Source: JACKOB01 sp024234575 (lineage in GTDB: Bacteria; Pseudomonadota; Gammaproteobacteria; Pseudomonadales; Oleiphilaceae). From it: a stretch of 64,000 nt of DNA. Positions within the stretch are counted from its first letter, which is position 1. Each line of letters begins with the position of its first letter. Under the pieces are notes generated by a model. The model searched no databases. It saw nothing but the letters and a program-made list of their open reading frames with translations, and was not told where the DNA came from. Positions 16,942-26,810 of the stretch are shown piece after piece. Where the stretch lies: the NCBI GenBank assembly GCA_051208035.1, contig JBPJFZ010000007.1, positions 1 to 64,000 of the forward strand. Direction: 5' to 3'. The translations under genes were made by a program, and so were the position numbers.

Positions 16942-19020
16942 CTATACGTTCGACTGCAAAAGTGAAATATCTGCTATCTGCAGAAATAATTGTCTTAGTT
17001 GAGCAAGTAAGGCTAAGCGATTATTTCTAATATCTACATCTTCGGCCATAACCATAACTTTATCGAAAAATTCATCAACTGGCGCTTTTAAAGAACTAAG
17101 CAATGTTAATGCCTGTTGATAGTCACCCTTTGCGAATACCGGTTCTAATGATGCTTGCAGCGAAACAAGAACGTCATTAAGGGTACTTTCTTCTTTCTCG
17201 GTGAAAAGATTTGCCTTAACCGGTGTGGTGTCGTCAACGACGGACTGTTTGCTGAGAATATTGGATACGCGCTTATTGGCGGCTGCAAGGGACTGTGCTT
17301 CAGGCCGTTTGGCGAAGTTATTTACCGCATTGATACGATTATTAAAGTCGACTGGTCGGGTGGGTCTTCGTGCATGCACAGATAAATAGACATCCACTGG
17401 AATACCTGCATCTTCATACCATGATCGAAAACGTTCCAGCATATAGTCGGTAACCGAGTTTTTAAGGTTTTCTGCAGGCAATGGCTGGTGGGCTTCGATG
17501 CTCCACTGGATACATTCTTCCAGATCAAGAGGCAGTTCGCGCTCTACGATAATCTTGAGAATACCTAACGCGGCACGACGCAGTGCAAAAGGATCTTTGG
17601 TACCTGTTGGGGGCTGGTTTATACCGAATATCCCCACTAATGTATCGAGCTTATCCGCAATGGAAACTGCACAGCCGGTTAGTGTTTCCGGTAGTTTGTC
17701 CCCTGCAAATCTTGGTAGATACTGTTCATACAATGCCTTGGCCACTTCTGCTGGTTCACCTTCAGCCTTAGCATAGTGGTAACCCATAATACCCTGCAGA
17801 TCGGTGAACTCGAGCACCATTTCACTCACCAGGTCGGACTTGGATAACGTGGCAGCGCGGTCGGCTAGGCCCGCTTCACCACCTATTGCACTGGCAATCT
17901 TTGAGGCAACTTTGGCAACACGGGTTGTCTTATCATAAATGCTGCCTAGCTTATCCTGGAAAACGATAGGCTTTAGCCTTTCAATACGTTGTTCCAAGGT
18001 AGATTTCTTATCGGTTTCGAAGAAAAATGCGGCGTCAGATAATCGTGGACGAATCACTTTTTCGTTTCCGGCGATAACCTGAGCCGGATCTTTGCTTTCG
18101 ATGTTGGCGACAGTAATGAAGTTTGGCAGCATGTTGCCTTCGCTGTCTACAACATGGAAATACTTCTGGTGCTCTTTCATTGATGAGATTAGTGCTTCAC
18201 TAGGCACATCAAGAAAGCGTTGTTCGAATTTACCCAACAACGGCACAGGCCATTCATTGAGCGCCGTCACTTCATCCAGCAGGTCTTCATCGATTACTGC
18301 AACGCCACTGACGGTGCCTGCGATAGCCGAAACGCCCGCTCGAATTTTTTCTTTTCTCGTTGCGAAATCAGCGATGACAAAGCCTTCTTTAGCCAGCGTT
18401 GTCTGATAGTCTTGTGGGGAATGAATCGTTAATTCTTTGCCACAATGGAAACGATGGCCACGGGTGACATTTGACGCCTTAATACCAAGTATTTCTGCAT
18501 CAACCACTTCTGTACCCATCAACATTAAAATCCAGTGAGCAGGTCTGACGAACTCAACCTTGCGGGCGCCCCAACGCATCCTTTTAGGGATGGGGAGTTG
18601 GTTGAGAGCTTCACTGATAATGCCGGGAACAATACTTTTAGCGTTTTGGCCAGCTTGCACAGAGCGATAAACAATCCAGTCACCTTTATCTGTTGCAATC
18701 GTTTCAAGCTTGTCTAAGGGAGCGTTGCAGCCACGGGCAAAGCCTTCAAGGGCTTTGGTTGGATTACCCGCAGAATCGTAAGCTGCTTTTAACGCCGGAC
18801 CACGCTTTTCGATGTGGCTATCTGCTTGTTGTGTAGCTAACCCTTCGATAAGTGCGGCAAGTCTTCGGGGAGCGGCGAATGGTTTAATGCTCGTATAGGC
18901 TAAGTTGTTGCTTTTAAGCCCTTTTTCGATTTCATCGATGAATGACTTTGATAGCGACTTCAGCGCTTTGGGTGGTAGTTCTTCAGTACCTATTTCAACC
19001 AGAAAATCATTGACTGACAT
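16942..19020 (-). CDS. glyS: Glycyl-tRNA synthetase beta subunit
   Basis: 692 residues, usual length. N terminus DFLVEIGTEELPPKALKSL is the GlyS signature; the C-terminal part holds the HD-like and anticodon-binding region (KDPFALRRAALGILKI). With GlyQ it forms the alpha2beta2 enzyme charging tRNA-Gly. It follows glyQ with a one-base gap (stop of glyQ at 19022, start at 19020), so the pair is coupled. Confidence 0.98.
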   Translation of the reverse strand: MSVNDFLVEIGTEELPPKALKSLSKSFIDEIEKGLKSNNLAYTSIKPFAAPRRLAALIEGLATQQADSHIEKRGPALKAAYDSAGNPTKALEGFARGCNAPLDKLETIATDKGDWIVYRSVQAGQNAKSIVPGIISEALNQLPIPKRMRWGARKVEFVRPAHWILMLMGTEVVDAEILGIKASNVTRGHRFHCGKELTIHSPQDYQTTLAKEGFVIADFATRKEKIRAGVSAIAGTVSGVAVIDEDLLDEVTALNEWPVPLLGKFEQRFLDVPSEALISSMKEHQKYFHVVDSEGNMLPNFITVANIESKDPAQVIAGNEKVIRPRLSDAAFFFETDKKSTLEQRIERLKPIVFQDKLGSIYDKTTRVAKVASKIASAIGGEAGLADRAATLSKSDLVSEMVLEFTDLQGIMGYHYAKAEGEPAEVAKALYEQYLPRFAGDKLPETLTGCAVSIADKLDTLVGIFGINQPPTGTKDPFALRRAALGILKIIVERELPLDLEECIQWSIEAHQPLPAENLKNSVTDYMLERFRSWYEDAGIPVDVYLSVHARRPTRPVDFNNRINAVNNFAKRPEAQSLAAANKRVSNILSKQSVVDDTTPVKANLFTEKEESTLNDVLVSLQASLEPVFAKGDYQQALTLLSSLKAPVDEFFDKVMVMAEDVDIRNNRLALLAQLRQLFLQIADISLLQSNV

Positions 19021-19021
19021 G

Positions 19022-19972
19022 CTATTTATCCCCCTTGTCTTGCGCTAATACTTCGTTACGTAACGCTTCTGCCGCAAGTGGAAAACCCAACTCTTTGCGG
19101 CGATCAAAGTAAGCTTGGGCGACAGCCCGTGCCAAGCCTCGAACGCGCAGAATAAATCGCTGACGCTCTGTTACCGATATTGCATGCCTGGCATCCAGCA
19201 AGTTGAAGGTGTGGGATGCTTTAAGAACCATTTCATAAGCAGGTAGTGGTAAACCTTCGCCAATCAGGCGTTGGCTTTCCCGCTCGTAAACATCAAAATT
19301 ACTGAACAGAAACTCTGTGTCTGCATGTTCGAAGTTGTAAGTAGACATCTCTACTTCGTTTTGATGAAAGACGTCGCCATAGGTTACTTTGCCATCGGGG
19401 CCATTTGCCCAGACCAGATCATAGACGCTATCGACTCCTTGCAGATACATTGCGATACGCTCGAGCCCGTAGGTAATTTCGCCGGTAACCGGATAGCACT
19501 CAAGCCCGCCAACCTGTTGAAAGTAAGTAAACTGCGTGACTTCCATACCATTTAGCCATATTTCCCAGCCGAGACCCCAGGCACCTAAGGTAGGTGATTC
19601 CCAGTTGTCTTCGACAAAACGGATATCGTGAACACAGGGGTCTATACCCATTCGCTTGAGCGACTCGAGATATAGCTCTTGAATGTTATCCGGTGAGGGT
19701 TTTAATACGACCTGAAACTGGTAGTAGTGTTGCAGCCTGTTTGGGTTTTCGCCGTATCGGCCGTCGGTGGGTCTTCTGCTTGGCTGGACATAGGCCGCGT
19801 TCCAGGTTTCCGGGCCAATAGCACGCAGAAACGTTGCCGGGTGGAATGTGCCGGCGCCAACCTCCATATCCAGTGGTTGGAGAATGACACAGCCTTGCTC
19901 TGCCCAAAAACTCTGGAGTGCAAGAATCAGGCCCTGAAAAGTACTGACATCGTACGTGCTGTTATTAGACAC
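19022..19972 (-). CDS. glyQ: Glycyl-tRNA synthetase alpha subunit
   Basis: 316 residues. Class II aminoacyl-tRNA synthetase catalytic subunit with TFQGLILALQSFWAEQGCVI and VGAGTFHPATFLRAIGPE and PSRRPTDGRYGENPNRLQHY. Start is GTG at 19972, with only a weak ribosome site. A TATAAT box lies about 50 bases upstream. It heads glyQ-glyS-gmhB-plsC. Confidence 0.98.
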   Translation of the reverse strand: MSNNSTYDVSTFQGLILALQSFWAEQGCVILQPLDMEVGAGTFHPATFLRAIGPETWNAAYVQPSRRPTDGRYGENPNRLQHYYQFQVVLKPSPDNIQELYLESLKRMGIDPCVHDIRFVEDNWESPTLGAWGLGWEIWLNGMEVTQFTYFQQVGGLECYPVTGEITYGLERIAMYLQGVDSVYDLVWANGPDGKVTYGDVFHQNEVEMSTYNFEHADTEFLFSNFDVYERESQRLIGEGLPLPAYEMVLKASHTFNLLDARHAISVTERQRFILRVRGLARAVAQAYFDRRKELGFPLAAEALRNEVLAQDKGDK

Positions 19973-20022
19973 GGCTTAAATACCTGTTATTTATGGAAAG
20001 ACATCAAAAATTTAATCGGGGG

Positions 20023-20028
20023 ATTATA
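20023..20028 (-). promoter_or_regulatory. -10 box upstream of glyQ
   Basis: TATAAT on the minus strand, about 50 bases upstream of the glyQ start, in the 150-base gap after ytoQ. The -35 region is weak. I saw no glycine riboswitch or T-box structure in this gap. Confidence 0.45.
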
Positions 20029-20122
20029 CTATTTGCTCGTCATTTGTGCAGGCTTTGCGGCGAAATTTGGCGAATTTTCAGTAAAATACAACAAACTCGT
20101 CACAAAGCGTTCTAAGAGCTTT

Positions 20123-20572
20123 CTAAAATTGCTGGCTTAAGACGTAACTCAGGATATCTACGATTTCTGCGGGAGTTTGTGTGACTGCCAGCGCAGCAGC
20201 ATCGACTTCTTTTAACGGGTGCGTTAGATCTGGTGCGTGCATGGTTATCAATGCTTTATCAAGTGCTGCAGCATAACCAGCTTCAAAAGCGGCATTCCAC
20301 TGCTTGTATTTGTCCCCGAATCTAACCACCACCACATCCGCCTTTTTAATGAGTGTTTTCGTGCGAATCGCATTAATATTGGCGGCTTTGTGATCTTTCC
20401 AGAACGGAGTGGGATCTGCTCCGAGAATCGTTTCGCCTACATCATCGCTTGATTGATGGTCAGTAACAGGTGAGGAAAAACTAATATTAAGACCTTTTTC
20501 TTTGGCACCAGCCATAATTTCCTGGCGCCAGTTGGTGTGAATTTCTCCAGATAAGTAAACGTTGAGTGTCAT
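20123..20572 (-). CDS. ytoQ: YtoQ family protein
   Basis: 149 residues. Begins LNVYLSGEIHTNWRQEI, the typical YtoQ opening, and continues with the DDVGETILGADPTPFWKDHK block and RFGDKYKQWNAAFEAGYAAAL. The fold is related to nucleoside 2-deoxyribosyltransferases (YxSGE...D..E.G.A pattern). The biochemical role is not established. It stands alone between glyQ and trkH. Confidence 0.85.
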   Translation of the reverse strand: MTLNVYLSGEIHTNWRQEIMAGAKEKGLNISFSSPVTDHQSSDDVGETILGADPTPFWKDHKAANINAIRTKTLIKKADVVVVRFGDKYKQWNAAFEAGYAAALDKALITMHAPDLTHPLKEVDAAALAVTQTPAEIVDILSYVLSQQF

Positions 20573-20676
20573 GGTTAGATTCCTTGTAGCAGTTAATTCT
20601 TAAATCATGCCTGATTGAGGATGTACCTGTACCGTTGAATATTTACCCTTACATGAGTATGTAAAACGGAGAGCTA

Positions 20677-22125
20677 TCAACGTCGCCAGAATGTTGGTGT
20701 GAACAGTATTAGTAGCGTGAAAACTTCCAGGCGCCCTAACAGCATGGCGAAACACAATATCCATTTAGCCGTCGTATTGAGGTCTCCATAGTGATAGGCC
20801 ACTTCGCCAAGCCCCGGCCCCAGATTGTTGATGCAGGCTCCTACTGCAGACCAGGCCGTAACTTGATCAAGCCCAGTGGCGAGCAAGCCAAGCAACATAA
20901 ATACAAACATAAACATATAAACAGAAAAAAAGCCCCACACCGCTTCTAAAACCCTATCTGGAACCGGTTTGGACCCCAGTTTTACCGGAATGACCGCATT
21001 AGGGTGTACCAGTCGTTTGATCTCTCTTACACCCTGTTTGTAGATAAGTAAAATGCGAATCGCTTTCATACCACCGCCGGTCGAGCCAGCGCAGCCCCCA
21101 ATGAAGGCGATCAAAAATAGAAGAAACGGCAATACCAGTGGCCAGTGGGCGAAATCTGCCGTCGCAAAGCCAGTTGTCGTTGCAACTGAAACTACTTCAA
21201 ATATTCCACGGGTGATCGATTCGAAAGTGTTGTACGTTCCCGTTGCCATCAAGACGGCTATCGTTATGAGAGAAACACCTCCCAATACGAAGATATAAAA
21301 TTTGAACTCTGGGTCACGAAAGTAGATGGTGGGGTTTTTCATTCGCCAAGCGAAAAAGTGTAGTGCAAAATTACACCCGGATAGAATCATAAACACCACT
21401 GCGATAAGCTCGATAATAGTGCTATTGAAAAAACCAATACTGGCATCGTGTGTTGAGAACCCACCAATTGCCACGGTAGCAAAGCTGTGGGTAATCGCAT
21501 CAAAACCGCTCATTCCGGCTAAATAGTAGCAAGTAGCACAGGTGACTGTTAAACCCAGATAAATGTACCAGAGAGCTTTGGCTGTTTCAGTGATACGAGG
21601 TGTTAGCTTGCTGTCTTTAACCGGCCCAGGAGTTTCTGCCCGATAGAGCTGCATGCCCCCGATGCCTAGCATAGGCAGGACGGCAACCGCTAAAACAATA
21701 ATACCCATACCGCCAAACCACTGTAATTGTTGGCGATACCAGAGAATGGACTGGGGCAGGTTGTCGATTCCAGTAATGACGGTTGCGCCGGTCGTTGTCA
21801 GCCCGGAAAGGGACTCAAAGTAAGCGTCAACAAAGCTCATTTCCGGATTGCTGCTGACATAAAGTGGGATTGTTCCGCTAAGACTGAGCGTCACCCAAAA
21901 AAGAACGGTGATGAGGAAGCCATCACGAATACGAAGTTCGTGTTTCTTGTTGTGAAAGGGTAACCAGACCAAAAAACCACTGACCAGGATCATGCCAAAG
22001 GCATCGGCAAAGGCTATCAGTTGCCCGTCTTCGTAGATAGAAGAGACAATCATGGGTGGAATCATCGTCACGCTGAATAGCATCATCAGGATGCCAAGAA
22101 TTCGCATGATGACGGTGATATGCAT
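20677..22125 (-). CDS. trkH: Trk potassium transporter membrane subunit TrkH
   Basis: 482 residues, about ten to twelve membrane segments arranged as four M1-P-M2 repeats. Filter-like pore loops include SLSGLTTTGATV and TTTGFATADF, and the gating-loop segment GGCAGSTGGGMKAIRI is present. It imports K+ and is gated by the cytosolic ring TrkA, encoded 45 bases upstream. Confidence 0.97.
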   Translation of the reverse strand: MHITVIMRILGILMMLFSVTMIPPMIVSSIYEDGQLIAFADAFGMILVSGFLVWLPFHNKKHELRIRDGFLITVLFWVTLSLSGTIPLYVSSNPEMSFVDAYFESLSGLTTTGATVITGIDNLPQSILWYRQQLQWFGGMGIIVLAVAVLPMLGIGGMQLYRAETPGPVKDSKLTPRITETAKALWYIYLGLTVTCATCYYLAGMSGFDAITHSFATVAIGGFSTHDASIGFFNSTIIELIAVVFMILSGCNFALHFFAWRMKNPTIYFRDPEFKFYIFVLGGVSLITIAVLMATGTYNTFESITRGIFEVVSVATTTGFATADFAHWPLVLPFLLFLIAFIGGCAGSTGGGMKAIRILLIYKQGVREIKRLVHPNAVIPVKLGSKPVPDRVLEAVWGFFSVYMFMFVFMLLGLLATGLDQVTAWSAVGACINNLGPGLGEVAYHYGDLNTTAKWILCFAMLLGRLEVFTLLILFTPTFWRR

Positions 22126-22170
22126 AAAAAAACCTTATGTCGTGGACTGTCTTGGGTTTACAAACACTGA

Positions 22171-23544
22171 CTAAAAGAAAGTCAGACCGACCTGGAAGAG
22201 CTTTTCGACTTCCCGAATTTTATTCTTATTCACTAGAAAGAGGATGACATGATCGTCTGGTTGTACGCGAATGTGGTCGTGCGCAATCATTACCTCGTTG
22301 TGTCTGACGATAGCGCCTATGGTACAGCCGTCAGGTAATGAGATTTCATCCAGTCTACGGCCAACCACCTTGGAGCTGCGATGATCGCCATGGGCAATAG
22401 CTTCTATCGCCTCAGCCGCGCCGCGCCTTAACCTGTGTACGTTGACGACATCACCGCGTCTTACATGTGCTAACAAACTGCCTAATGTTGCTTGTTGTGG
22501 TGATACCGCAATATCAATTTCGCCCCCTTGAATGAGGTCGACATAATCGGGGTTATTGATCAGGGTGATGACCTTTCTTGCCCCTAGCCTCTTGGCAAGC
22601 ATGGAAGCCATGATATTGGCCTCGTCGTCGTTGGTGACCGCACAAAAAACATCGGTATCTTCAATGTTTTCATCCAGTAACATCTCTTTGTTGGATGCAT
22701 CGCCTTCTAAAACAATGGTCTTGTTCAGAGATTCGGAAAGATAAATACAGCGCTCTTCGTTGTGCTCAACAACCTTCACCTGATGCGATCCTTCAAGCTC
22801 GATAGCCAGTCGTTGACCGATATTACCGCCACCTGCAATCATTATGCGTTTGTATGGCTTTTCGAGAGGTTGCAACTCGCTCATAACCGAGCGGATGTGA
22901 TGGGATGCGGCGAGGAAGAAAATCTCATCACCCTCCTCTACGATCGTTGTTCCTTCCGGCAGGATGGGCCTGTTTTTACGAAAGATCGCGGCGACTCGTG
23001 TATCGATATTAGGCATATGCTGGCGCAGGTAGGCCAGTTCATGACCTACCAGTGGGCCACCTTTAACCGCACTAATGGCAACGAGCCGAACCAGACCTTC
23101 GGAAAAATCCTGTACTTGCAGTGCACCAGGATATTCGATCAGGCGCGTAATATGCTGGGTGACTACTTGCTCTGGACTGATAAGCACGTCTATTGGAAAT
23201 GCCTCTGTGCCAAATAGCCCTTTTTTATTGAGATAGGCCTGTTCTCTAACCCGGCTTATTTTGGTAGGGGTTCTGAAAAGTGTATGGGCCACCTGACAGG
23301 CGACCATATTGACTTCGTCACTGTTGGTCACGGCGATGAGCATGTCGGCGTCTTCGGCACCTGCCTGCTTTAGGATATTTGGATATGACCCCCGACCTTC
23401 AACGGTGCGAATATCAAGACGTTCACGCAGGATGCGAAGCCTGTTGGCATTGCTGTCAATAACAGTGATGTCATTGGCTTCATTGGCCAGGCTTTCTGCC
23501 AGCGTTCCACCGACTTGCCCTGCTCCGAGGATGATAATTTTCAT
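22171..23544 (-). CDS. trkA: Trk potassium transporter NAD-binding subunit TrkA
   Basis: 457 residues with two RCK units, each a Rossmann domain (ILGAGQVGGTLAESLA at the N terminus; GGGNIGQRLAIELEG at about 233) followed by a TrkA-C domain. It binds NAD(H)/ATP and controls TrkH. It starts 9 bases after rsmB and sits upstream of trkH, giving the Pseudomonas-like order fmt-rsmB-trkA-trkH. Confidence 0.97.
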   Translation of the reverse strand: MKIIILGAGQVGGTLAESLANEANDITVIDSNANRLRILRERLDIRTVEGRGSYPNILKQAGAEDADMLIAVTNSDEVNMVACQVAHTLFRTPTKISRVREQAYLNKKGLFGTEAFPIDVLISPEQVVTQHITRLIEYPGALQVQDFSEGLVRLVAISAVKGGPLVGHELAYLRQHMPNIDTRVAAIFRKNRPILPEGTTIVEEGDEIFFLAASHHIRSVMSELQPLEKPYKRIMIAGGGNIGQRLAIELEGSHQVKVVEHNEERCIYLSESLNKTIVLEGDASNKEMLLDENIEDTDVFCAVTNDDEANIMASMLAKRLGARKVITLINNPDYVDLIQGGEIDIAVSPQQATLGSLLAHVRRGDVVNVHRLRRGAAEAIEAIAHGDHRSSKVVGRRLDEISLPDGCTIGAIVRHNEVMIAHDHIRVQPDDHVILFLVNKNKIREVEKLFQVGLTFF

Positions 23545-23553
23545 TGGATTAAA

Positions 23554-24861
23554 TCACCGTTTTTCCAAACAGGCATAGTAGAACCCATCGTTGCCGCCAT
23601 CTTGTGGTAGAAGTTGTCGCCCATGAGTACAGGATAGTCCCCATTCGGCTTCAATACCTATTTCCTTGGCATTATTGGGGGTTTTTAAAAAGCGCTCAAT
23701 TATACGGCTATTCTCTTGTGGGAAAATAGAGCAAGTCGCATAAACCAGCCGACCACCTGGTTTTAACATGGGCCAAAGCGCATTGAGGATCGAAAGCTGA
23801 ATATTTGCTAAGGCTGTTATGTCTGTCTCCCGACGCAGTAATTTTATATCCGGGTGACGCCTGATGACGCCTGTGGCGCTGCAGGGTGCATCGATAAGAA
23901 TGCGGTCAAATAGCACGCCATCCCACCAGCTCTGGACATCGGTTGCATCGGCACAGACGACGTTTGCTGCTTGTTGCAAGCGCTCAAGATTTTCGTGGAT
24001 ACGACTAACTCGTTCAGGGTCACTATCCAAAGCGGTAATGTCGGCCTCACCATTGCTGGCTTCAAATATCGCGGTTGTTTTACCACCGGGCGCAGCGCAG
24101 GCATCCAGCACTCTGTGGCCGGGAGCAGGCTGCAGCAAGGTAGTACACAGCTGCGCGGCTTCATCCTGCACGCTGAACAGGCCATCGTTATAGCCCGGCA
24201 AGTTCTTGACGTCGCAGGCATTCTCTAGCGTGACGCCCCACTCAGAAAATGGTGTGGGTAAGGCCTCATGCTCGGCCTCACAAAGCATTTTTAGAAATGT
24301 TTCCCTACTTGTTTTAAGGCGATTGACGCGCAAAGTAAGTGGCGCGCGCAGGTTATTTGCCTCTAATATCTGCTGGCACTGCTCTGGCCAGTTAGCTCGT
24401 ATTTTAGCTGCCATCCATTTAGGGTGACTAAATCTTTGCGCATCGAAAGGGCTGATTACGGTCTCTTTTTCGCCCTTTTCTTCAATATTGCGCTGGGCAT
24501 TTCTTAGTATGGCGTTTATCAATCCTTTCAGATGCTTAATGCCTAGACCTTCTGCTGAAGCAACGGTTTCGAAAATCGCGGCGTGGGCGGGAATGCGGGT
24601 ATAAATAAGCTGGTACAGGCCGATGATTAGCAAATAATTGGCAATACTGTCCTGCCTTTTAATTGGCTTTTGCAGTAGCGCGTTTTTCTGGATTTCGAGT
24701 TGATGGTACCAGCGACAAGAGCCATAACAGATCTCACTTAACAAACCGATGTCATTTTCAGCAACACTCTGACTGGCTTTAGGTAGGAGAGAATTCAAAG
24801 ACTGCCCTTTTTCTGCGATAGACAGCAGAACTTTAGTGGCGACTGCACGTATGTTGCTCAT
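23554..24861 (-). CDS. rsmB: 16S rRNA m5C967 methyltransferase RsmB
   Basis: 435 residues. N-terminal NusB-like RNA-binding domain (about 1-130), then a SAM-dependent m5C methyltransferase with LDACAAPGGKTTAI, IDAPCSATG (motif IV cysteine) and YATCSIFPQEN (motif VI catalytic cysteine). It methylates C967 of 16S rRNA. It lies between fmt and trkA in a leftward def-fmt-rsmB-trkA-trkH array. Confidence 0.96.
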   Translation of the reverse strand: MSNIRAVATKVLLSIAEKGQSLNSLLPKASQSVAENDIGLLSEICYGSCRWYHQLEIQKNALLQKPIKRQDSIANYLLIIGLYQLIYTRIPAHAAIFETVASAEGLGIKHLKGLINAILRNAQRNIEEKGEKETVISPFDAQRFSHPKWMAAKIRANWPEQCQQILEANNLRAPLTLRVNRLKTSRETFLKMLCEAEHEALPTPFSEWGVTLENACDVKNLPGYNDGLFSVQDEAAQLCTTLLQPAPGHRVLDACAAPGGKTTAIFEASNGEADITALDSDPERVSRIHENLERLQQAANVVCADATDVQSWWDGVLFDRILIDAPCSATGVIRRHPDIKLLRRETDITALANIQLSILNALWPMLKPGGRLVYATCSIFPQENSRIIERFLKTPNNAKEIGIEAEWGLSCTHGRQLLPQDGGNDGFYYACLEKR

Positions 24862-24893
24862 AGTTGCTAATACCTGGTTATTATCGTCGGGCG

Positions 24894-25859
24894 TTAGCCA
24901 AGCTGACTGTTTGCCTGCAAGAAGGGTTTTCCACCATTAATTAATTCATTAACTGTCAGTGGCTTGCTGCCGGGCAGTTGCAGTAATTCAACTGACAAGG
25001 CGTTTTCTCCGCACTGAATGGCAATGGTGTTCTTCTCTCTGATAATGACAGTTCCCGGAGCTTTATCGCTGTTTGACGGGAGTGCAGTGGCGGCAAGTAT
25101 GCGTACTCGCTCTCCTTGATCCTGCGTGTAGCTGACGGGCCAGGGGTTGAAGGCTCGTACACAGCGGGCAATTGATGCCGCACTGTCATGCCAGTTAATA
25201 GCGGACTCGTCTTTACTAAGTTTATGGGCGTAATTGGCTAAAGCAGCGTTTTGTGGTTCGGCGGGTAATGGGCCTTGCAGGCGTTGCTGCAGATAATCGA
25301 TTATGGCCTCTGCCCCCAGTTTGGCCAGTTTGTCATGTAGTATGCCGCCAGTGTCCTCAGCCGTAATTGGGATAGCTCTTTTTAACAGCATGTCGCCGGT
25401 ATCAAGGCCGATGTCCATTTGCATTATCGTGATCCCGGTTAGATCATCACCAGCCTGAATTGCACGTTGTATGGGGGCTGCGCCACGCCATCTCGGTAAT
25501 AGCGATGCATGAATATTGATACAGCCCAGACGTGGAATATCGAGCACTGCTTTGGGTAATATGAGACCGTATGCGGCAACAATCATTAAGTCAGGCTGCA
25601 GCCAGGCCAGGGCACCAATGGCACCCTCTTCTTTGAACGAAGCGGGTTGATTAACACCGATGTTATTTGCCAGCGCCACGGCTTTAACCGGGGACGGAGT
25701 AAGTTTGCGTCCTCTGCCGGATGGCCGATCGGGTTGTGTATAAACGGCGATAATTTCAAATTTCGATTGCGTGGGGTCGGCAGCTAAAATAGCAGCGAGG
25801 CTTTCGGCGGCAAATTCCGGAGTTCCAGCAAAAACAATTCTGAATTTTTTATCTGACAT
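24894..25859 (-). CDS. fmt: Methionyl-tRNA formyltransferase
   Basis: 321 residues. N-terminal formyltransferase fold with IVFAGTPEFAAESL, INIHASLLPRWRGAAPIQ (catalytic N and H) and TIMQMDIGLDTGDML (catalytic D). The C-terminal OB domain binds tRNA. It formylates initiator Met-tRNA and works with the deformylase encoded just upstream. Confidence 0.97.
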   Translation of the reverse strand: MSDKKFRIVFAGTPEFAAESLAAILAADPTQSKFEIIAVYTQPDRPSGRGRKLTPSPVKAVALANNIGVNQPASFKEEGAIGALAWLQPDLMIVAAYGLILPKAVLDIPRLGCINIHASLLPRWRGAAPIQRAIQAGDDLTGITIMQMDIGLDTGDMLLKRAIPITAEDTGGILHDKLAKLGAEAIIDYLQQRLQGPLPAEPQNAALANYAHKLSKDESAINWHDSAASIARCVRAFNPWPVSYTQDQGERVRILAATALPSNSDKAPGTVIIREKNTIAIQCGENALSVELLQLPGSKPLTVNELINGGKPFLQANSQLG

Positions 25860-25974
25860 AGTTGGACTTATTTGTAGGTAGGATTGTTGTTTGGCGCAGA
25901 GAACCTATACGCTAACGAGTGCGGTTATCCGCCAATGGCAAACTCGCCGCATTGTTTTGTGGTATAGCGTCGAT

Positions 25975-26481
25975 TCAAGCGTTTGCTTTGTGCTGCTTCT
26001 CTAGCTTTTTACGGATTCGGTTTCTTTTCAATGGGCTGATGTAGTCGACAAAAAGTTTGCCGTTCAAGTGGTCCAACTCATGTTGAATACAAACCGCTAG
26101 CAAGCCTTCTGCTTCCATTTCAAATGGTTTGCCGTTTTTATCCAGTGCTTTAACGCTGACATGGTCAATTCGCGTTACTTCTTCGTAAAACCCCGGGACA
26201 GACAAGCACCCTTCCTGCATCTCATGGGGTTCCCCTGTCAACACGGTTACTTCCGGGTTGATGAACACCAGCGGTTGTGACTTGTCTTCGGAGACATCAA
26301 TGACGACGATCCGCTTATGGACGTTAATCTGCGTTGCCGCCAGACCAATTCCCGGAGCTTCATACATGGTCTCGAACATATCTTTAATTAATGCCCTGGT
26401 TTCATTAGTAACCTCAGTGACTTTTGAGGCAACGGTACGGAGTCTGGGGTCCGGAAATTCAAGTATTTCTAAAATGGCCAT
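25975..26481 (-). CDS. def: Peptide deformylase
   Basis: 168 residues from the ATG at 26481 (MAILEILEFPDPRLRTVA). A longer frame to 26508 is open but the family starts here. The three PDF motifs are seen: GIGLAATQ, EGCLSVPG with the metal cysteine, and CIQHELDHLNG with both metal histidines. It removes the N-formyl group from new proteins. First gene of the leftward def-fmt-rsmB-trkA-trkH series. Confidence 0.97.
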   Translation of the reverse strand: MAILEILEFPDPRLRTVASKVTEVTNETRALIKDMFETMYEAPGIGLAATQINVHKRIVVIDVSEDKSQPLVFINPEVTVLTGEPHEMQEGCLSVPGFYEEVTRIDHVSVKALDKNGKPFEMEAEGLLAVCIQHELDHLNGKLFVDYISPLKRNRIRKKLEKQHKANA

Positions 26482-26810
26482 GAAATCTCTGCATTGAGTG
26501 TGGTTCAACTTTCAAATTAGCGTCTATACTAGTAAAAAAGCGCGATAATTTGCTTCTCAAAACGGACACTTAGCAAAAACATTTGCTATCAATTCGATGA
26601 AAATGTGGTGCCTGTCACGATTACGCTGCTACTATTATCTATTAGACAGTTTAATAGTACAAATTATCCACAGCTTTTCTATAGTTAAAGAGTTAAGACT
26701 AATAGGGTTTAAAGAATTCTTACTTTATGGCCAGCATGCTAAAGGGTGACTGCCTAAGGTTAGGACGTTTTTATATTCCCGCCATGTAATTCAGTTTAAA
26801 GGGATCTGAC
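26482..26810. promoter_or_regulatory. Divergent def / LysM-protein promoter region with a perfect DnaA box
   Basis: 329 bases between the divergent start codons, with no gene. TTATCCACA at 26664-26672 is an exact DnaA box. The LysM gene has AAAGGGATCTGAC before its ATG. No confident -35/-10 pair was found. Confidence 0.6.

Noticed and set aside
17155..18432. Several + strand frames inside glyS
   Set aside because: Shadow frames of a 692-codon gene that is conserved along its full length.
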